NCBI GenBank assembly: GCA_017461945.1
Contig: JAFTSB010000024.1
Coordinates: forward strand, 120,592 to 184,591
Reading direction: 5' to 3'
Source of the DNA: Clostridia bacterium
GTDB taxonomy: Bacteria; Bacillota; Clostridia; Oscillospirales; CAG-272
DNA length: 64,000 nucleotides
The notes under the pieces were generated by a model that saw only the letters and a list, made by a program, of their open reading frames with translations, was not told where the DNA came from and made no database searches. Positions within the stretch are counted from its first letter, which is position 1; every line of letters begins with the position of its first letter. Below, one piece after another: positions 46,701 to 57,037 of the stretch. Both the position numbers and the translations under genes were made by a program.

Positions 46701-47390
46701 CTTTCGCCGGTGGTTCTCGATGTGTTCGATAACGATTATGCCCCGAGTGATGTCTTTTTATCAGAAGACGCCAGCGAGCAATTACTTCACACCTTTGATC
46801 GCGCCCCTGAATTTGGCAAAAAATCGATCTCGGCCGCAGAGCGCGGTACGGCAACCCACGAATTTTTGCAATTCTGCGATTTTGCCAATGCAGAACGAAA
46901 CGGTATTGCAAAAGAGTTGGACCGCTTGATCGACGAGCGTTATCTTTCGCCCGATATCAAGGATGCGGTACGTCAAAACGAGTTGGAAGCCTTTTTCAAA
47001 AGCGCTTTTTACCATTCCCTTTCCCAAGCATCCGCTCTCCACCGCGAAACGCGCTTTAACATTTTCTTGCCGGCATCGGATTTCACATCCGACTCCTCCT
47101 TTGCTCAGCAATTATCCGGTGAACGCTTGCTTGTGCAAGGTGTGATAGACTTGTTCTTTACCGATCCGGATGGCAAGCTTGTGCTTTGTGATTACAAAAC
47201 CGACCGTCTCTCTCCTTTTGAGTGTTCCCACCCGAATGCAGCAGCGCGTATGCTATCCGATCGACACGGAAAACAGCTCTCCTATTACGCTATGGCGTTA
47301 GCCGAGATATGCGGCAAACGTCCCGATAAGATTCTGATCTATTCCCTGCCTTTAGGAGAGGCCGTCGAAGCCATTTTGCCCAATAAATAG
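43746..47390 (+). CDS. addA: AddA helicase-nuclease subunit
   Basis: This 1214-residue superfamily 1 helicase has Walker A SAAAGSGKTAVLTERI, VYIDEYQDVDAMQDA, MVGDIKQSIYRFRGAQP, TIHHSKGLEYPVCF and VAMTRARERLYV, then a C-terminal PD-(D/E)XK nuclease with VQGVIDLFF and LVLCDYKTDR. It is the 3'-5' motor and one of the two nucleases of AddAB. Start at MAREWTIPQ with GTAAAGGAGGATACCACT-ATG, chosen over an ATG inside the addB end. It ends in a strong terminator. Confidence 0.95.
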   Translation: MAREWTIPQRAAIEARNRTLLVSAAAGSGKTAVLTERIIRLLTDPEDPADISRMLIVTFTRAAAGELRQRISKALSEAIAKDPANEKLTRQLMLLGSAHISTIDSFYLDLVKTNFQSTGLPPTFRMADDTELTPIKKEIMDDVVDTMYMEYPDFSQISDIFCDIRNEDSICTTLIGIADALHKYPESIDILLRSAREIEEGAIAPLDTSFGKVWLRSIQELAQEGFHYFGQALREMQSEGNDARVAKRFGDVYREYYERCAELLQAIERLDYTAIRSLLTLSFAHRLAGGKMPPMSPAFVDMRGLCDHFRDKWKASAQSLGAFSAEEIIESATETAHVLRLLHTTLQRFETAYAETKRTREVAEFSDISRAAYHLLVDQNGNRTALARELSETFDAVYIDEYQDVDAMQDATFRAISKERNRFMVGDIKQSIYRFRGAQPTVFANYRKHFPLIETADSNAPEVTVFMSDCFRCDENVIRFSNAVSGYLFSRSAESIGYTKEDDLRFSKIPPNAEYQSPKCCVMLADRLAKDEREETDEDPKSAELEAKMIATEIHRLTTDPTARKADGSPIGYGDIAILMRSTTIAPFITKELNAYGIPTNDTSRRSFFENPEVLCMYSLLAAIDNPFRDVYLAAAMRSPFFGFTLEDMVRIHAAGDHALSLYEAVGQAAQTLSDDTELAEKIKDFTERLAVFREKAESLSVNKLLRYLYRETAVLAFAGYETDDKGTPTVRRQNLHRLYEYARTFEAGGFKGLHQFIEYVDHIMANDTKMPAPEGDPDAISLITIHHSKGLEYPVCFLVGTATRFNTDDLKPTLLADEHLGCATRLCNAGPFSRTNTFFRQAISLELKRQNKEEEMRVLYVAMTRARERLYVTAAPRYGADRALQKAELFGSSYAAPASPEGNCYLDWILTALMRPDREAFSKLIILPEPAILSGETVTSCEAMEAVTLTSSPKEIISTLEERFAYRYPYQHLTKLPAKLSVSRLSPVVLDVFDNDYAPSDVFLSEDASEQLLHTFDRAPEFGKKSISAAERGTATHEFLQFCDFANAERNGIAKELDRLIDERYLSPDIKDAVRQNELEAFFKSAFYHSLSQASALHRETRFNIFLPASDFTSDSSFAQQLSGERLLVQGVIDLFFTDPDGKLVLCDYKTDRLSPFECSHPNAAARMLSDRHGKQLSYYAMALAEICGKRPDKILIYSLPLGEAVEAILPNK

Positions 47391-47392
47391 GC

Positions 47393-47422
47393 AAACGGGG
47401 GGACAAATGTCCCCCTGTTTTT
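47393..47422 (+). terminator. terminator of the addBA operon
   Basis: GGGGGACA/TGTCCCCC with a two-base apex, extended by AAAC/GTTT, and followed by TTTTT, begins two bases after the addA stop codon. Confidence 0.88.
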
Positions 47423-47431
47423 CAAAATGTA

Positions 47432-47460
47432 TTGACTTTCTCCGAAGAAAATGTCATAAT
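47432..47460 (+). promoter_or_regulatory. promoter of the MATE transporter gene
   Basis: TTGACT (47432-47437), a 17-base spacer and CATAAT (47455-47460) lie directly after the addA terminator and 28 bases before the start codon. Confidence 0.72.
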
Positions 47461-47488
47461 GAAAACATCAAGCGAAAGGAGCGCGCGC

Positions 47489-48850
47489 ATGACTTTGGCA
47501 AAACGGGCGAACCTGACCACCGGCCCCTTGTATTCCGCTATTGTAAAATTCACCATTCCTTTGATCATTGCCAGTTTGGTCCAGCTGTTATTTAACGCTG
47601 TAGATATTGCGGTTCTTGGCCATATGGCAGACACCAATGCGGTTGCTTCAGTAGGTGTTACCTCTGCGGTTACCGGTCTTTTGATCAATGCATTTATCGG
47701 ATTTTCCACCGGTACCAACATTATTCTGGCGCGTTTTTTGGGCGCAAAAGACCAAGAGAACGTACGAAAAACCGTTGACACCTCTGTCATCGCCGCCGGC
47801 AGTATCGGACTGCTTCTTGCCCTGTTGGGCTTGTTTATTTCTCCTGCTCTTTTACGGTTGGTGGACTGCCCTGCTGAATGCCGCGAAGGCGCCATTCTAT
47901 ACCTACGCATTTACTTGCTGGGCACGCCAGCCATTCTAGTCTACAACTTTGGCTCCGCCGTCATCCGCGTTTCGGGCGATACCAAGCGGCCCCTCTACTA
48001 TATCATTTCCTCCGGACTTCTGAATGTCATATTAAACTTTCTTCTCTGTCTCATTCTCCCCCAAAAGGTGGCCGCCGTAGCCATTGCCACCTTTTCTTCA
48101 CAAGTTTTGAGTGCTTTACTGGTCATTATTCACCTCATCCGCATGGAAGGTCCTTGCCGTATGAACTTGCGGCATATGGTCTTTGATCTTATGACACTGC
48201 GACGCATCGTTCGCTTTGGATTTCCCACTGCCATCACCAATTCGCTGTATAGTGTCCCCAATTTAATGATCCAATCCGCCATCAATTCCTTCGGCCCGGC
48301 GGCCATTACCGGCAATACCTCCGCCGCCAATCTGGAGGGTATGCTTGGCTGCTTCCATAATGGGTTTTCTGTGGCCTGTATGACCTTTGTAGGGCAAAAT
48401 TTGGGCGCGCAACGTCAAGATCGTGTCAACAAGACCATCCTGTTCTGCCTTTTGATAAATGTGTTGATCGGCTCCGGTTTGGGTGTTGGATCTACTGTGT
48501 TCGGCGAACCCTTGCTTCGCCTTTACATTCCCAATGATCCCGCGGCTGTTGCATACGGAATGGTAAGAATGAAACACATTTCTCTGTTCCTTGGCGTCGG
48601 CGCACTAAACGCTCTTTTGGCAAGCTGTATGAACGCCTTTGGCTATCCCATCTCGCAAACGATTTGTGGATTGATCTCTATTTTGGGTCTTCGTATTATC
48701 TGGATGACCATCCTCTATCCTCTGCGCCCCAGCATTGATATGCTTTATTTTTGCTACACCGTTTCGTGGTGCTTGCAATTGATATTGCTGACCGGTGCAT
48801 TTTGTATCGTATGGCGCAAATACAAAAAAGGAACACTACATGAAATATAA
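47489..48850 (+). CDS. MATE-family multidrug exporter
   Basis: This 453-residue protein has 12 transmembrane segments in two homologous halves, with typical MATE elements LYSAIVKFTIPLIIASLVQL, NAVDIAVLGHMAD, TGTNIILARFLGAKD and, in the second half, VACMTFVGQNLGAQRQDRV. MATE proteins export drugs or metabolites with Na+ or H+. Start at MTLAKRANL with GAAAGGAGCGCGCGC-ATG. Earlier in-frame ATGs overlap the promoter. It is a single gene with promoter and terminator; the substrate is unknown. Confidence 0.92.
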   Translation: MTLAKRANLTTGPLYSAIVKFTIPLIIASLVQLLFNAVDIAVLGHMADTNAVASVGVTSAVTGLLINAFIGFSTGTNIILARFLGAKDQENVRKTVDTSVIAAGSIGLLLALLGLFISPALLRLVDCPAECREGAILYLRIYLLGTPAILVYNFGSAVIRVSGDTKRPLYYIISSGLLNVILNFLLCLILPQKVAAVAIATFSSQVLSALLVIIHLIRMEGPCRMNLRHMVFDLMTLRRIVRFGFPTAITNSLYSVPNLMIQSAINSFGPAAITGNTSAANLEGMLGCFHNGFSVACMTFVGQNLGAQRQDRVNKTILFCLLINVLIGSGLGVGSTVFGEPLLRLYIPNDPAAVAYGMVRMKHISLFLGVGALNALLASCMNAFGYPISQTICGLISILGLRIIWMTILYPLRPSIDMLYFCYTVSWCLQLILLTGAFCIVWRKYKKGTLHEI

Positions 48851-48851
48851 A

Positions 48852-48880
48852 GAAAGCCGACGGCAACGCCGTCGGCTTTC
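48852..48880. terminator. bidirectional terminator after the MATE gene and rbfA
   Basis: A perfect 13-bp stem GAAAGCCGACGGC/GCCGTCGGCTTTC with an AAC loop. The T-run is clearer on the minus strand (TTTATATT), so it serves the rbfA side well. Confidence 0.8.
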
Positions 48881-48927
48881 TTGTGCCATCAAGGTGCTAA
48901 AAAGCGATATTTTTCTTCCTTGAAATG

Positions 48928-49302
48928 TTATTTGTCCTGGTCTTCTCCGTCCTCATCGGGATCGGTAATGGTGATCGAATTCAAGATACCGGAGATGCGA
49001 GCGCCATAAGCGATCGACTCATCCTCCACAAAGGTGAATTCGGGGGTTACACGCAAATTCATGCGTTGCGCCACCTGCCGACGAATGAAGCCGGCCGAGG
49101 ACTTCAACCCTGCTTTGACTTCCTTCTTATCACCCTGCAGAGCCGAGTAATAGACCTTGGCGTATTTCAGATCGGGGGTTACATCAGCTCCCGTCACGCT
49201 GATAAACGCTTCGCTGACACGGGGGTCTTTCACCTCGCGCAGAATCTCTGCCAGCGTCTTTTGCATTTCATCGTTAATTCTTCCTCTGCGATAATTAGCC
49301 AT
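48928..49302 (-). CDS. rbfA: 30S ribosome-binding factor A
   Basis: This 124-residue protein has the RbfA KH-fold signatures NYRRGRINDEMQKTLAEILR, VKDPRV, SVTGADVTPDLKYAKVYYS and RVTPEFTFVEDESI, with an acidic tail (DPDEDGEDQDK). It matures the 30S subunit at low temperature. Start at MANYRRGR with CAGGAGAAAAT-ATG. It lies after tpiA, separated by a terminator-like hairpin, rather than in the usual nusA-infB cluster. Confidence 0.95.
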   Translation of the reverse strand: MANYRRGRINDEMQKTLAEILREVKDPRVSEAFISVTGADVTPDLKYAKVYYSALQGDKKEVKAGLKSSAGFIRRQVAQRMNLRVTPEFTFVEDESIAYGARISGILNSITITDPDEDGEDQDK

Positions 49303-49328
49303 ATTTTCTCCTGAAAATTGAATGGGTG

Positions 49329-49358
49329 AAAAGGGAGAGCCATTGAGCTCTCCCTTTT
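49329..49358 (-). terminator. hairpin between tpiA and rbfA
   Basis: GGGAGAGC/GCTCTCCC with flanking A4/T4 forms a 12-bp stem with a 6-base loop, followed on the minus strand by TTTTCACCC. It lies 27 bases before the rbfA start, and no promoter is visible between the two. Confidence 0.75.
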
Positions 49359-49371
49359 TTATTTTTCTCAA

Positions 49372-50139
49372 TTATTGAGCAGCGTCTACGATAGCGGTGA
49401 ACTTCTTGGCAACCAAAGAAGCGCCACCGATCAAACCACCGTCAACGTTGGGCTTAGAAAGCAGCTCTGCAGCATTGCCGTCGTTCATAGAACCGCCATA
49501 CTGGATAGTGGTAGCCTCAGCAACCTCGTTGCCGTAAAGCTCTGCAATCGTAGCACGAATCACAGCGCATGCCTCCTCAGCCTGCTCAGGGGTAGCAGTG
49601 AGGCCGGTACCGATGGCCCAAACGGGCTCGTATGCGATGATCACATTCTTCATATCCTCGGCAGAAATGCCAGCCAGATCCAGTTTGATCTGCATAGCGC
49701 AAACCTCATTGGTAATACCTGCCAGGCGCTGCTCCTTAACCTCGCCCATGCACAGGATCACGCGCATACCGGCAGCCAAAGCAGCCTTGGTGCGCAGGTT
49801 AACGGTCTCGTCGGTCTCACCAAAGTACTGGCGGCGCTCGGAATGGCCAACCAAAACCGTGTTAACGCCGATGGCCTTAAGCATATCAGCAGAAACCTCG
49901 CCGGTGAAAGCGCCCTTTGCCTCAAAGTGAACATTCTCGGCACCAATCACGATGTTAGAGCCCTTAGCAGCCTCCATTGCAGCAGCAATGGACACGTAAG
50001 GAGCGCAGAAAATAATATCGCAGTTATCCTTGCCAGCCACCATAGGCTTGATCTCGTTGATGAAAGCAGTTGCCTCGGCGGGGGTGAAATTCATCTTCCA
50101 GTTGCCGGCAATAACTGTTCTTCTCTTTGCAGGATTCAT
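49372..50139 (-). CDS. tpiA: triosephosphate isomerase
   Basis: This 255-residue protein has the active-site lysine in AGNWKMN, histidine in VLVGHSERR and glutamate in AYEPVWAIGTG, and the phosphate loop IQYGGSMNDGNA. It interconverts dihydroxyacetone phosphate and glyceraldehyde 3-phosphate in glycolysis. It lies 36 bases after pgk with the ribosome site GAAAGGAAAGAATAAAA-ATG and is presumably co-transcribed with it. Confidence 0.97.
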   Translation of the reverse strand: MNPAKRRTVIAGNWKMNFTPAEATAFINEIKPMVAGKDNCDIIFCAPYVSIAAAMEAAKGSNIVIGAENVHFEAKGAFTGEVSADMLKAIGVNTVLVGHSERRQYFGETDETVNLRTKAALAAGMRVILCMGEVKEQRLAGITNEVCAMQIKLDLAGISAEDMKNVIIAYEPVWAIGTGLTATPEQAEEACAVIRATIAELYGNEVAEATTIQYGGSMNDGNAAELLSKPNVDGGLIGGASLVAKKFTAIVDAAQ

Positions 50140-50175
50140 TTTTATTCTTTCCTTTCGATGGTGTTTTAATGCAGA

Positions 50176-51471
50176 TTACTTGTCAAGCAGGCAAGCAATT
50201 CCGGGGAGAGTCTTGCCCTCGAGGAATTCGAGAGAAGCACCGCCACCGGTAGAAACATGGGTCATCTTATCAGCAAAGCCCAGTTTTTCAACAGCTGCAG
50301 CAGAGTCGCCACCACCGATAATGGAGATAGCGCCGGATTCCGCTACTGCCTTGGCAACGGACTCGGTGCCTGCAGCAAAGTTTTCCCACTCGGAAACACC
50401 CATCGGGCCATTCCAAACAACGGTACCGGCATTCTTCAGTACCTCTGCAAACAGAGCCTGAGACTTGGGACCGATATCCAGACCCATCCAGCCCTCGGGA
50501 ATATTGTTGGAGTCCACCAGCATGCTCTCGGTGTCGGGAGCGTATGCCTTACCCAGCTTGTTATCGATGGGAAGCAGGAACTTAACACCCTTTGCAGCAG
50601 CCTTTTCCATCAGCTCACGAGCAAGGTCAAGCTTGTCGTTCTCGCAAATGGAGGTACCGATCTCCAGGCCCTGAGCCTTGAAGAAGGTATAAGCCATACC
50701 ACCGCCAACGATAAGAGTGTCAACCTTTTCGATCAGGTTATTGATAACACCGATCTTGTCCGAAACCTTTGCGCCGCCCAAAATGGCAACGAAGGGGCGC
50801 TTGGGATCAGAGAGAGCGCCGCCCATAATGGAGATTTCCTTCTGAATCAGATAACCGCAAACAGCAGGCAGATAATCAGCCAGACCTGCGGTGGAGGCAT
50901 GAGCGCGGTGCGCGGTGCCAAAAGCATCGTTCACATAGATCTCTGCCATAGAAGCCATTTCCTTGGCAAATTCAGGATCGTTCTTGGTCTCCTTCTTGTG
51001 GAAACGAACGTTCTCCAGCAGCAGAACCTCACCGGGCTTAAGAGCAGCAGCCTTAGCCTTAGCGTCGGGGCCGATAACATCCTTTGCCATCTGAACCTCG
51101 ATGCCGAGGAGCTCAGACAGTCGCTTTGCAACAGGTGCAAGAGAGAACTTTACATGGTCGTTCTTGGCACCATCAAGATACTTGGCGGTAGCAGCCTCGC
51201 GCTCGGCCTCGGGCAGAGCTTCGACCTTCTTCTTTTCCTTCTTGTCAAGCTCAAGCTTAGCATCGAAGATATTGTGGGGGCGACCGAAGTGAGAGCAAAG
51301 AATCACAGCGGCACCGTTATCAACCAGATACTTGATGGTGGGCAGAGCGCCAACAATGCGCTTGTCATCGGTGATAACACCGTCCATCATGGGAACATTG
51401 AAATCGCAACGGGCAATTACCTTTTTGCCTTTAACGGCGATATCCTCAATCGTCTTCTTGTTGTAGGTCAT
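50176..51471 (-). CDS. pgk: phosphoglycerate kinase
   Basis: This 431-residue protein has [43 protein letters not shown] and [13 protein letters not shown], covering substrate and ATP sites. It makes ATP from 1,3-bisphosphoglycerate. It is about 35 residues longer than the common 395, because a Lys/Glu/Ala-rich insert follows HFGRP ([20 protein letters not shown] and onward) before the [10 protein letters not shown] segment. Start at [10 protein letters not shown] with AAAGGTGGTTATTTATA-ATG. It heads the pgk-tpiA-(rbfA) unit. Confidence 0.97.
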   Translation of the reverse strand: MTYNKKTIEDIAVKGKKVIARCDFNVPMMDGVITDDKRIVGALPTIKYLVDNGAAVILCSHFGRPHNIFDAKLELDKKEKKKVEALPEAEREAATAKYLDGAKNDHVKFSLAPVAKRLSELLGIEVQMAKDVIGPDAKAKAAALKPGEVLLLENVRFHKKETKNDPEFAKEMASMAEIYVNDAFGTAHRAHASTAGLADYLPAVCGYLIQKEISIMGGALSDPKRPFVAILGGAKVSDKIGVINNLIEKVDTLIVGGGMAYTFFKAQGLEIGTSICENDKLDLARELMEKAAAKGVKFLLPIDNKLGKAYAPDTESMLVDSNNIPEGWMGLDIGPKSQALFAEVLKNAGTVVWNGPMGVSEWENFAAGTESVAKAVAESGAISIIGGGDSAAAVEKLGFADKMTHVSTGGGASLEFLEGKTLPGIACLLDK

Positions 51472-51544
51472 TATAAATAACCACCTTTCGTAAATTTTGA
51501 GCTGCGCGATATACCCGACCGCACAAGCCCACCTTAACGGATAT

Positions 51545-51573
51545 ATTGTAACACAATGTGAAAACTTTATCAA
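51545..51573 (-). promoter_or_regulatory. promoter of pgk-tpiA
   Basis: TTGATA (51568-51573), a 17-base spacer and TACAAT (51545-51550) on the minus strand lie about 73 bases before the pgk start. Confidence 0.72.
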
Positions 51574-51637
51574 GTATTTCTTTTCATTTTTTTCACAAAA
51601 AAGGTAAAAAACTCCTTTTTATACAAAAAACACCCCA

Positions 51638-52429
51638 CTATGACATATATAAATGGCGATAAGCGGTTGGAGTCATGCGTTCGTGATCGCGAAAAACCTT
51701 GCAAAAATAGGCCGTATCGGAAAATCCGCATTCGGATGCGATACAAGAAACGGATAGCAGCGGCACTTCCATAAGCAACCTTTTGGCGTGATCCAATCGG
51801 ACAACGCGCAAATATTCCACGGGCGTATTCCCCTCCTCCTCCCGAAACAACCGATACAACAAGGAAACCGAAATACCAACCGCCTGCGCAACCGTTGAAA
51901 CCGCAAGGTCTTTTTGATAATTTTCTTCAATATAAGCTTTTGCGGCTATCAGCTTGTCGCTTTGCCTTTCCACGCGCATATTGCCAAAATAGGAAAGCAC
52001 CAAATCATACGCCATTTTGGAAAGGACCTCTGCCGGCGCCTTTCGTTCCGCTGCTTTGGAGCAAGCGCGCCTCAACTCTTGCAGAGAAACACCATTTTGA
52101 AAAGAAAAAGGCGCAGCATCAAAATAAGTCAATATACCGTCAATACATGCACCGTCAAAGCTGATCCAACCGGTGCGTCCCGTGGTATCCATGCATTCAT
52201 ACTGCATGGGATATCCCTTTTTCATAAAAACGGCTGTTCCTGCTTCCAGATCAAAAGCCCCCAATGCAGAGCGAAACCGCACCACACCGCGGTCCACAAA
52301 AAAGATCTGATGCATTGGCGCACCATTTGGGCGGCGCACAGGAGGTTGCACAAAATCAGCGCCCGCTGTAATCACATATAACGGCAAAAGGGCCCTCTCC
52401 CTTTCGCTGCTTTTTACAAATTGAAACAT
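51638..52429 (-). CDS. AraC-family transcriptional regulator beside the LacZ-type gene
   Basis: This 263-residue protein has an AraC-type N-terminal arm and cupin (HQIFFVDRGVVRFRSALGAF, KKGYPMQYECMD) and the two C-terminal helix-turn-helix units (LAVSTVAQAVGISVSLLYRL and VSCIASECGFSDTAYFCKVF, ending MTPTAYR). It faces the GH2 gene across 109 bases and probably activates it in response to a galactoside. The ribosome site is CTGAGGCGAGT-ATG. I see no strong minus-strand promoter for it and no clear terminator, only an AT-rich 7-bp stem at 51598-51620. Confidence 0.88.
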   Translation of the reverse strand: MFQFVKSSERERALLPLYVITAGADFVQPPVRRPNGAPMHQIFFVDRGVVRFRSALGAFDLEAGTAVFMKKGYPMQYECMDTTGRTGWISFDGACIDGILTYFDAAPFSFQNGVSLQELRRACSKAAERKAPAEVLSKMAYDLVLSYFGNMRVERQSDKLIAAKAYIEENYQKDLAVSTVAQAVGISVSLLYRLFREEEGNTPVEYLRVVRLDHAKRLLMEVPLLSVSCIASECGFSDTAYFCKVFRDHERMTPTAYRHLYMS

Positions 52430-52473
52430 ACTCGCCTCAGTGTAGGATTTTTATATTTTTTGCAAATTTCCTA

Positions 52474-52502
52474 TTTACAAATCGTCTTTTTTGCATTATA
52501 GT
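52474..52502 (+). promoter_or_regulatory. promoter of the LacZ-type gene
   Basis: TTTACA (52474-52479), a 17-base spacer and TATAGT (52497-52502) lie 36 bases before the start. I found no catabolite-responsive element near it. Confidence 0.65.
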
Positions 52503-52535
52503 ACAAGTAGCACCTATTGTCAAGACGGAGGATAG

Positions 52536-55541
<3,006 letters not shown>

Positions 55542-55547
55542 GCAAAA

Positions 55548-55596
55548 AAAACGCCGATGGTGTTGCACCCTCACAAGAGCAACGCTATCGGCGTTT
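55548..55596. terminator. bidirectional terminator between lacZ and the DUF1508 gene
   Basis: An imperfect 18-bp stem (AAACGCCGATGGTGTTGC with GCAACGCTATCGGCGTTT, mismatches as G-U pairs) and a 13-base loop lie between convergent genes, with an A-run on the left and a T-rich right flank. Confidence 0.78.
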
Positions 55597-55599
55597 CGT

Positions 55600-56007
55600 T
55601 TATTTTTCATTCGACGCTTTGAAGGTCAGCGGTATGACCCCTTTGGACGTTTCCATCCACACCGAGGCCTTCTGCATGGCCGCGCGCAGCATAGCAATGG
55701 CTCGCAGAGCGGCTTTTCTGGTGGCATACGGCCCTTGGATCAACACAGATTTGCCGTTTGACGCCTTGAACGTATACCAAACCTCATGCCTTTTTTCACA
55801 GATCTCAATTTTGGGATTGGGTGCGTTCTCTCCCACGGCTCGATCTGTCAAAGGCGCCGTGGCAAGACAGTTTACCATGCTGCCAATCGCCTTTTTGCAG
55901 GCGTCTAACGTGGCGTACGGCTTGGACTCCGCCAAAAAACGATCGGTATCCGATCTCAACAAGAATGAGACCCCCACCTCCGTGCGGCTGATAATAAAAC
56001 GTGACAT
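55600..56007 (-). CDS. DUF1508/YegP-like protein with two repeats
   Basis: This 135-residue protein has two related halves. The first has SFLLRSDTDRFLAESKPYAT and CKKAIGSM. The second has WYTFKASNGKSVLIQGPYAT and ALRAIAMLRAA, with the F-x-L/A-x-NGxxLxxSxxYxSxxxAxxxI pattern of DUF1508. Such small cytoplasmic proteins have no established function. The start has GGGAGGGGGATCCG-ATG and its promoter overlaps the end of the DUF11 gene. Confidence 0.7.
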   Translation of the reverse strand: MSRFIISRTEVGVSFLLRSDTDRFLAESKPYATLDACKKAIGSMVNCLATAPLTDRAVGENAPNPKIEICEKRHEVWYTFKASNGKSVLIQGPYATRKAALRAIAMLRAAMQKASVWMETSKGVIPLTFKASNEK

Positions 56008-56061
56008 CGGATCCCCCTCCCTTTACAAGGGAGCCAACGGCATCCCTATTTGTTATTCATT

Positions 56062-56091
56062 ATTTTATCACAGTAAAAGTTAGATTGTCAA
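56062..56091 (-). promoter_or_regulatory. promoter of the DUF1508 gene
   Basis: TTGACA (56086-56091), an 18-base spacer and TAAAAT (56062-56067) on the minus strand. The -35 hexamer overlaps the stop codon of the DUF11 gene at 56088-56090. Confidence 0.65.
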
Positions 56092-56900
56092 GCCGTGACC
56101 ACACCGGTAATGATGACAATCACCGTCTCCCCTGCGGGCAGAGGATAGGACTGGACGGGGTCAACGGTCAGCAGGCCGTCCTCCAGCGTATAGTCGCTTT
56201 CCTCGGTCAAAGGAATCGAGGTGCCATTTGCTACAAGCGCAACGGCAGTCAGACTAAAGGGTGTCGGCAGCTGATCGACCAAACGATCCAACATCACGGT
56301 AGCGGTGGTGTTATTGGTAATGGTGAAGCGGAACTGAATGGTATCCCCTACACCGGCACTCTCGGGTGCACTTTTGACGATGGTCACGGGAGCGCGCATG
56401 ATGGTGACGCTATCGCTATCCGTGATAGCAGGACCGGTAGCAACGCCCTCATAAGCCGTGGCGGTGGCAGTAGAGGTGATACTGTCCCCGGCGCTATCAG
56501 TTACGGTGGCGCGATAGGTCAAAAACACTACAGCCCCCGCAGGAATAGGGTCGGTAAACGAGAAAACAACACTCCCCTCCAGAACGGTGAAGGGATAGGG
56601 TGTTACATTCTCACCGTCGTAAAGAAAGGCGACAGCGCTCCCCTCCACATAGTCGAGTGCGCCGTCGCCCAGATCAACGGTAACGGTAGGAAGAATAAGG
56701 GTGCCACTCCCCGTGTTTCGCAAAACAACGGTATACGCAATGGTATCCCCATTGCCAAAGGTCAAGGGGGAGGCCCCATGGCTGACCGAAAGGCCATAGC
56801 CGATCTCCAGATCGGTGCTGGTCGTATTGGAAATAACAGAGGCCTGCTGGCCGCAATCCGGCGTGAACAGCAGCGTCCCCTGATTCATCATAATAGGCAT
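56088..56900 (-). CDS. DUF11-type repeat protein without a signal peptide
   Basis: This 270-residue protein starts MPIMMNQGTLLFTPDCGQQA and carries two beta-sandwich repeats: one at about 40-150 (GNGDTIAYTVVLRNTGSGTL) and one at about 160-270 (GVGDTIQFRFTITNNTTATV), both of DUF11 type. Similar clostridial proteins begin with a NQAxLxYxG motif and also lack a recognisable signal peptide. The role is unknown, with surface or spore-coat structure as possibilities. Start with AATGAAAGGATTTTTGCCTT-ATG. It is divergent from a GH2 gene, and its own promoter is not clear. Confidence 0.78.
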   Translation of the reverse strand: MPIMMNQGTLLFTPDCGQQASVISNTTSTDLEIGYGLSVSHGASPLTFGNGDTIAYTVVLRNTGSGTLILPTVTVDLGDGALDYVEGSAVAFLYDGENVTPYPFTVLEGSVVFSFTDPIPAGAVVFLTYRATVTDSAGDSITSTATATAYEGVATGPAITDSDSVTIMRAPVTIVKSAPESAGVGDTIQFRFTITNNTTATVMLDRLVDQLPTPFSLTAVALVANGTSIPLTEESDYTLEDGLLTVDPVQSYPLPAGETVIVIITGVVTA

Positions 56901-56985
56901 AAGGCAAAAATCCTTTCATTGGGTTATGCGGGGCATCCCGCATTGACAGAATATGACAAAACGCGCCAAAGGGTGTACCGTGTAC

Positions 56986-57014
56986 TTGACATTCGGCACG
57001 AAATCGGGCATAAT
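56986..57014 (+). promoter_or_regulatory. promoter of the second GH2 gene
   Basis: A perfect TTGACA (56986-56991), a 17-base spacer and CATAAT (57009-57014) lie 23 bases before the chosen start. Confidence 0.75.
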
Positions 57015-57037
57015 AAAGGCATAGTGAGGTGATATCC

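Noticed and set aside
50257..51480. A 407-codon plus-strand frame
   Set aside because: Antisense to pgk, which is certain. It is a shadow of biased codons.
56001..57032. A 343-codon plus-strand frame
   Set aside because: Antisense to the DUF11 gene, with low-complexity Gly/Asn/Arg composition and no ribosome site.
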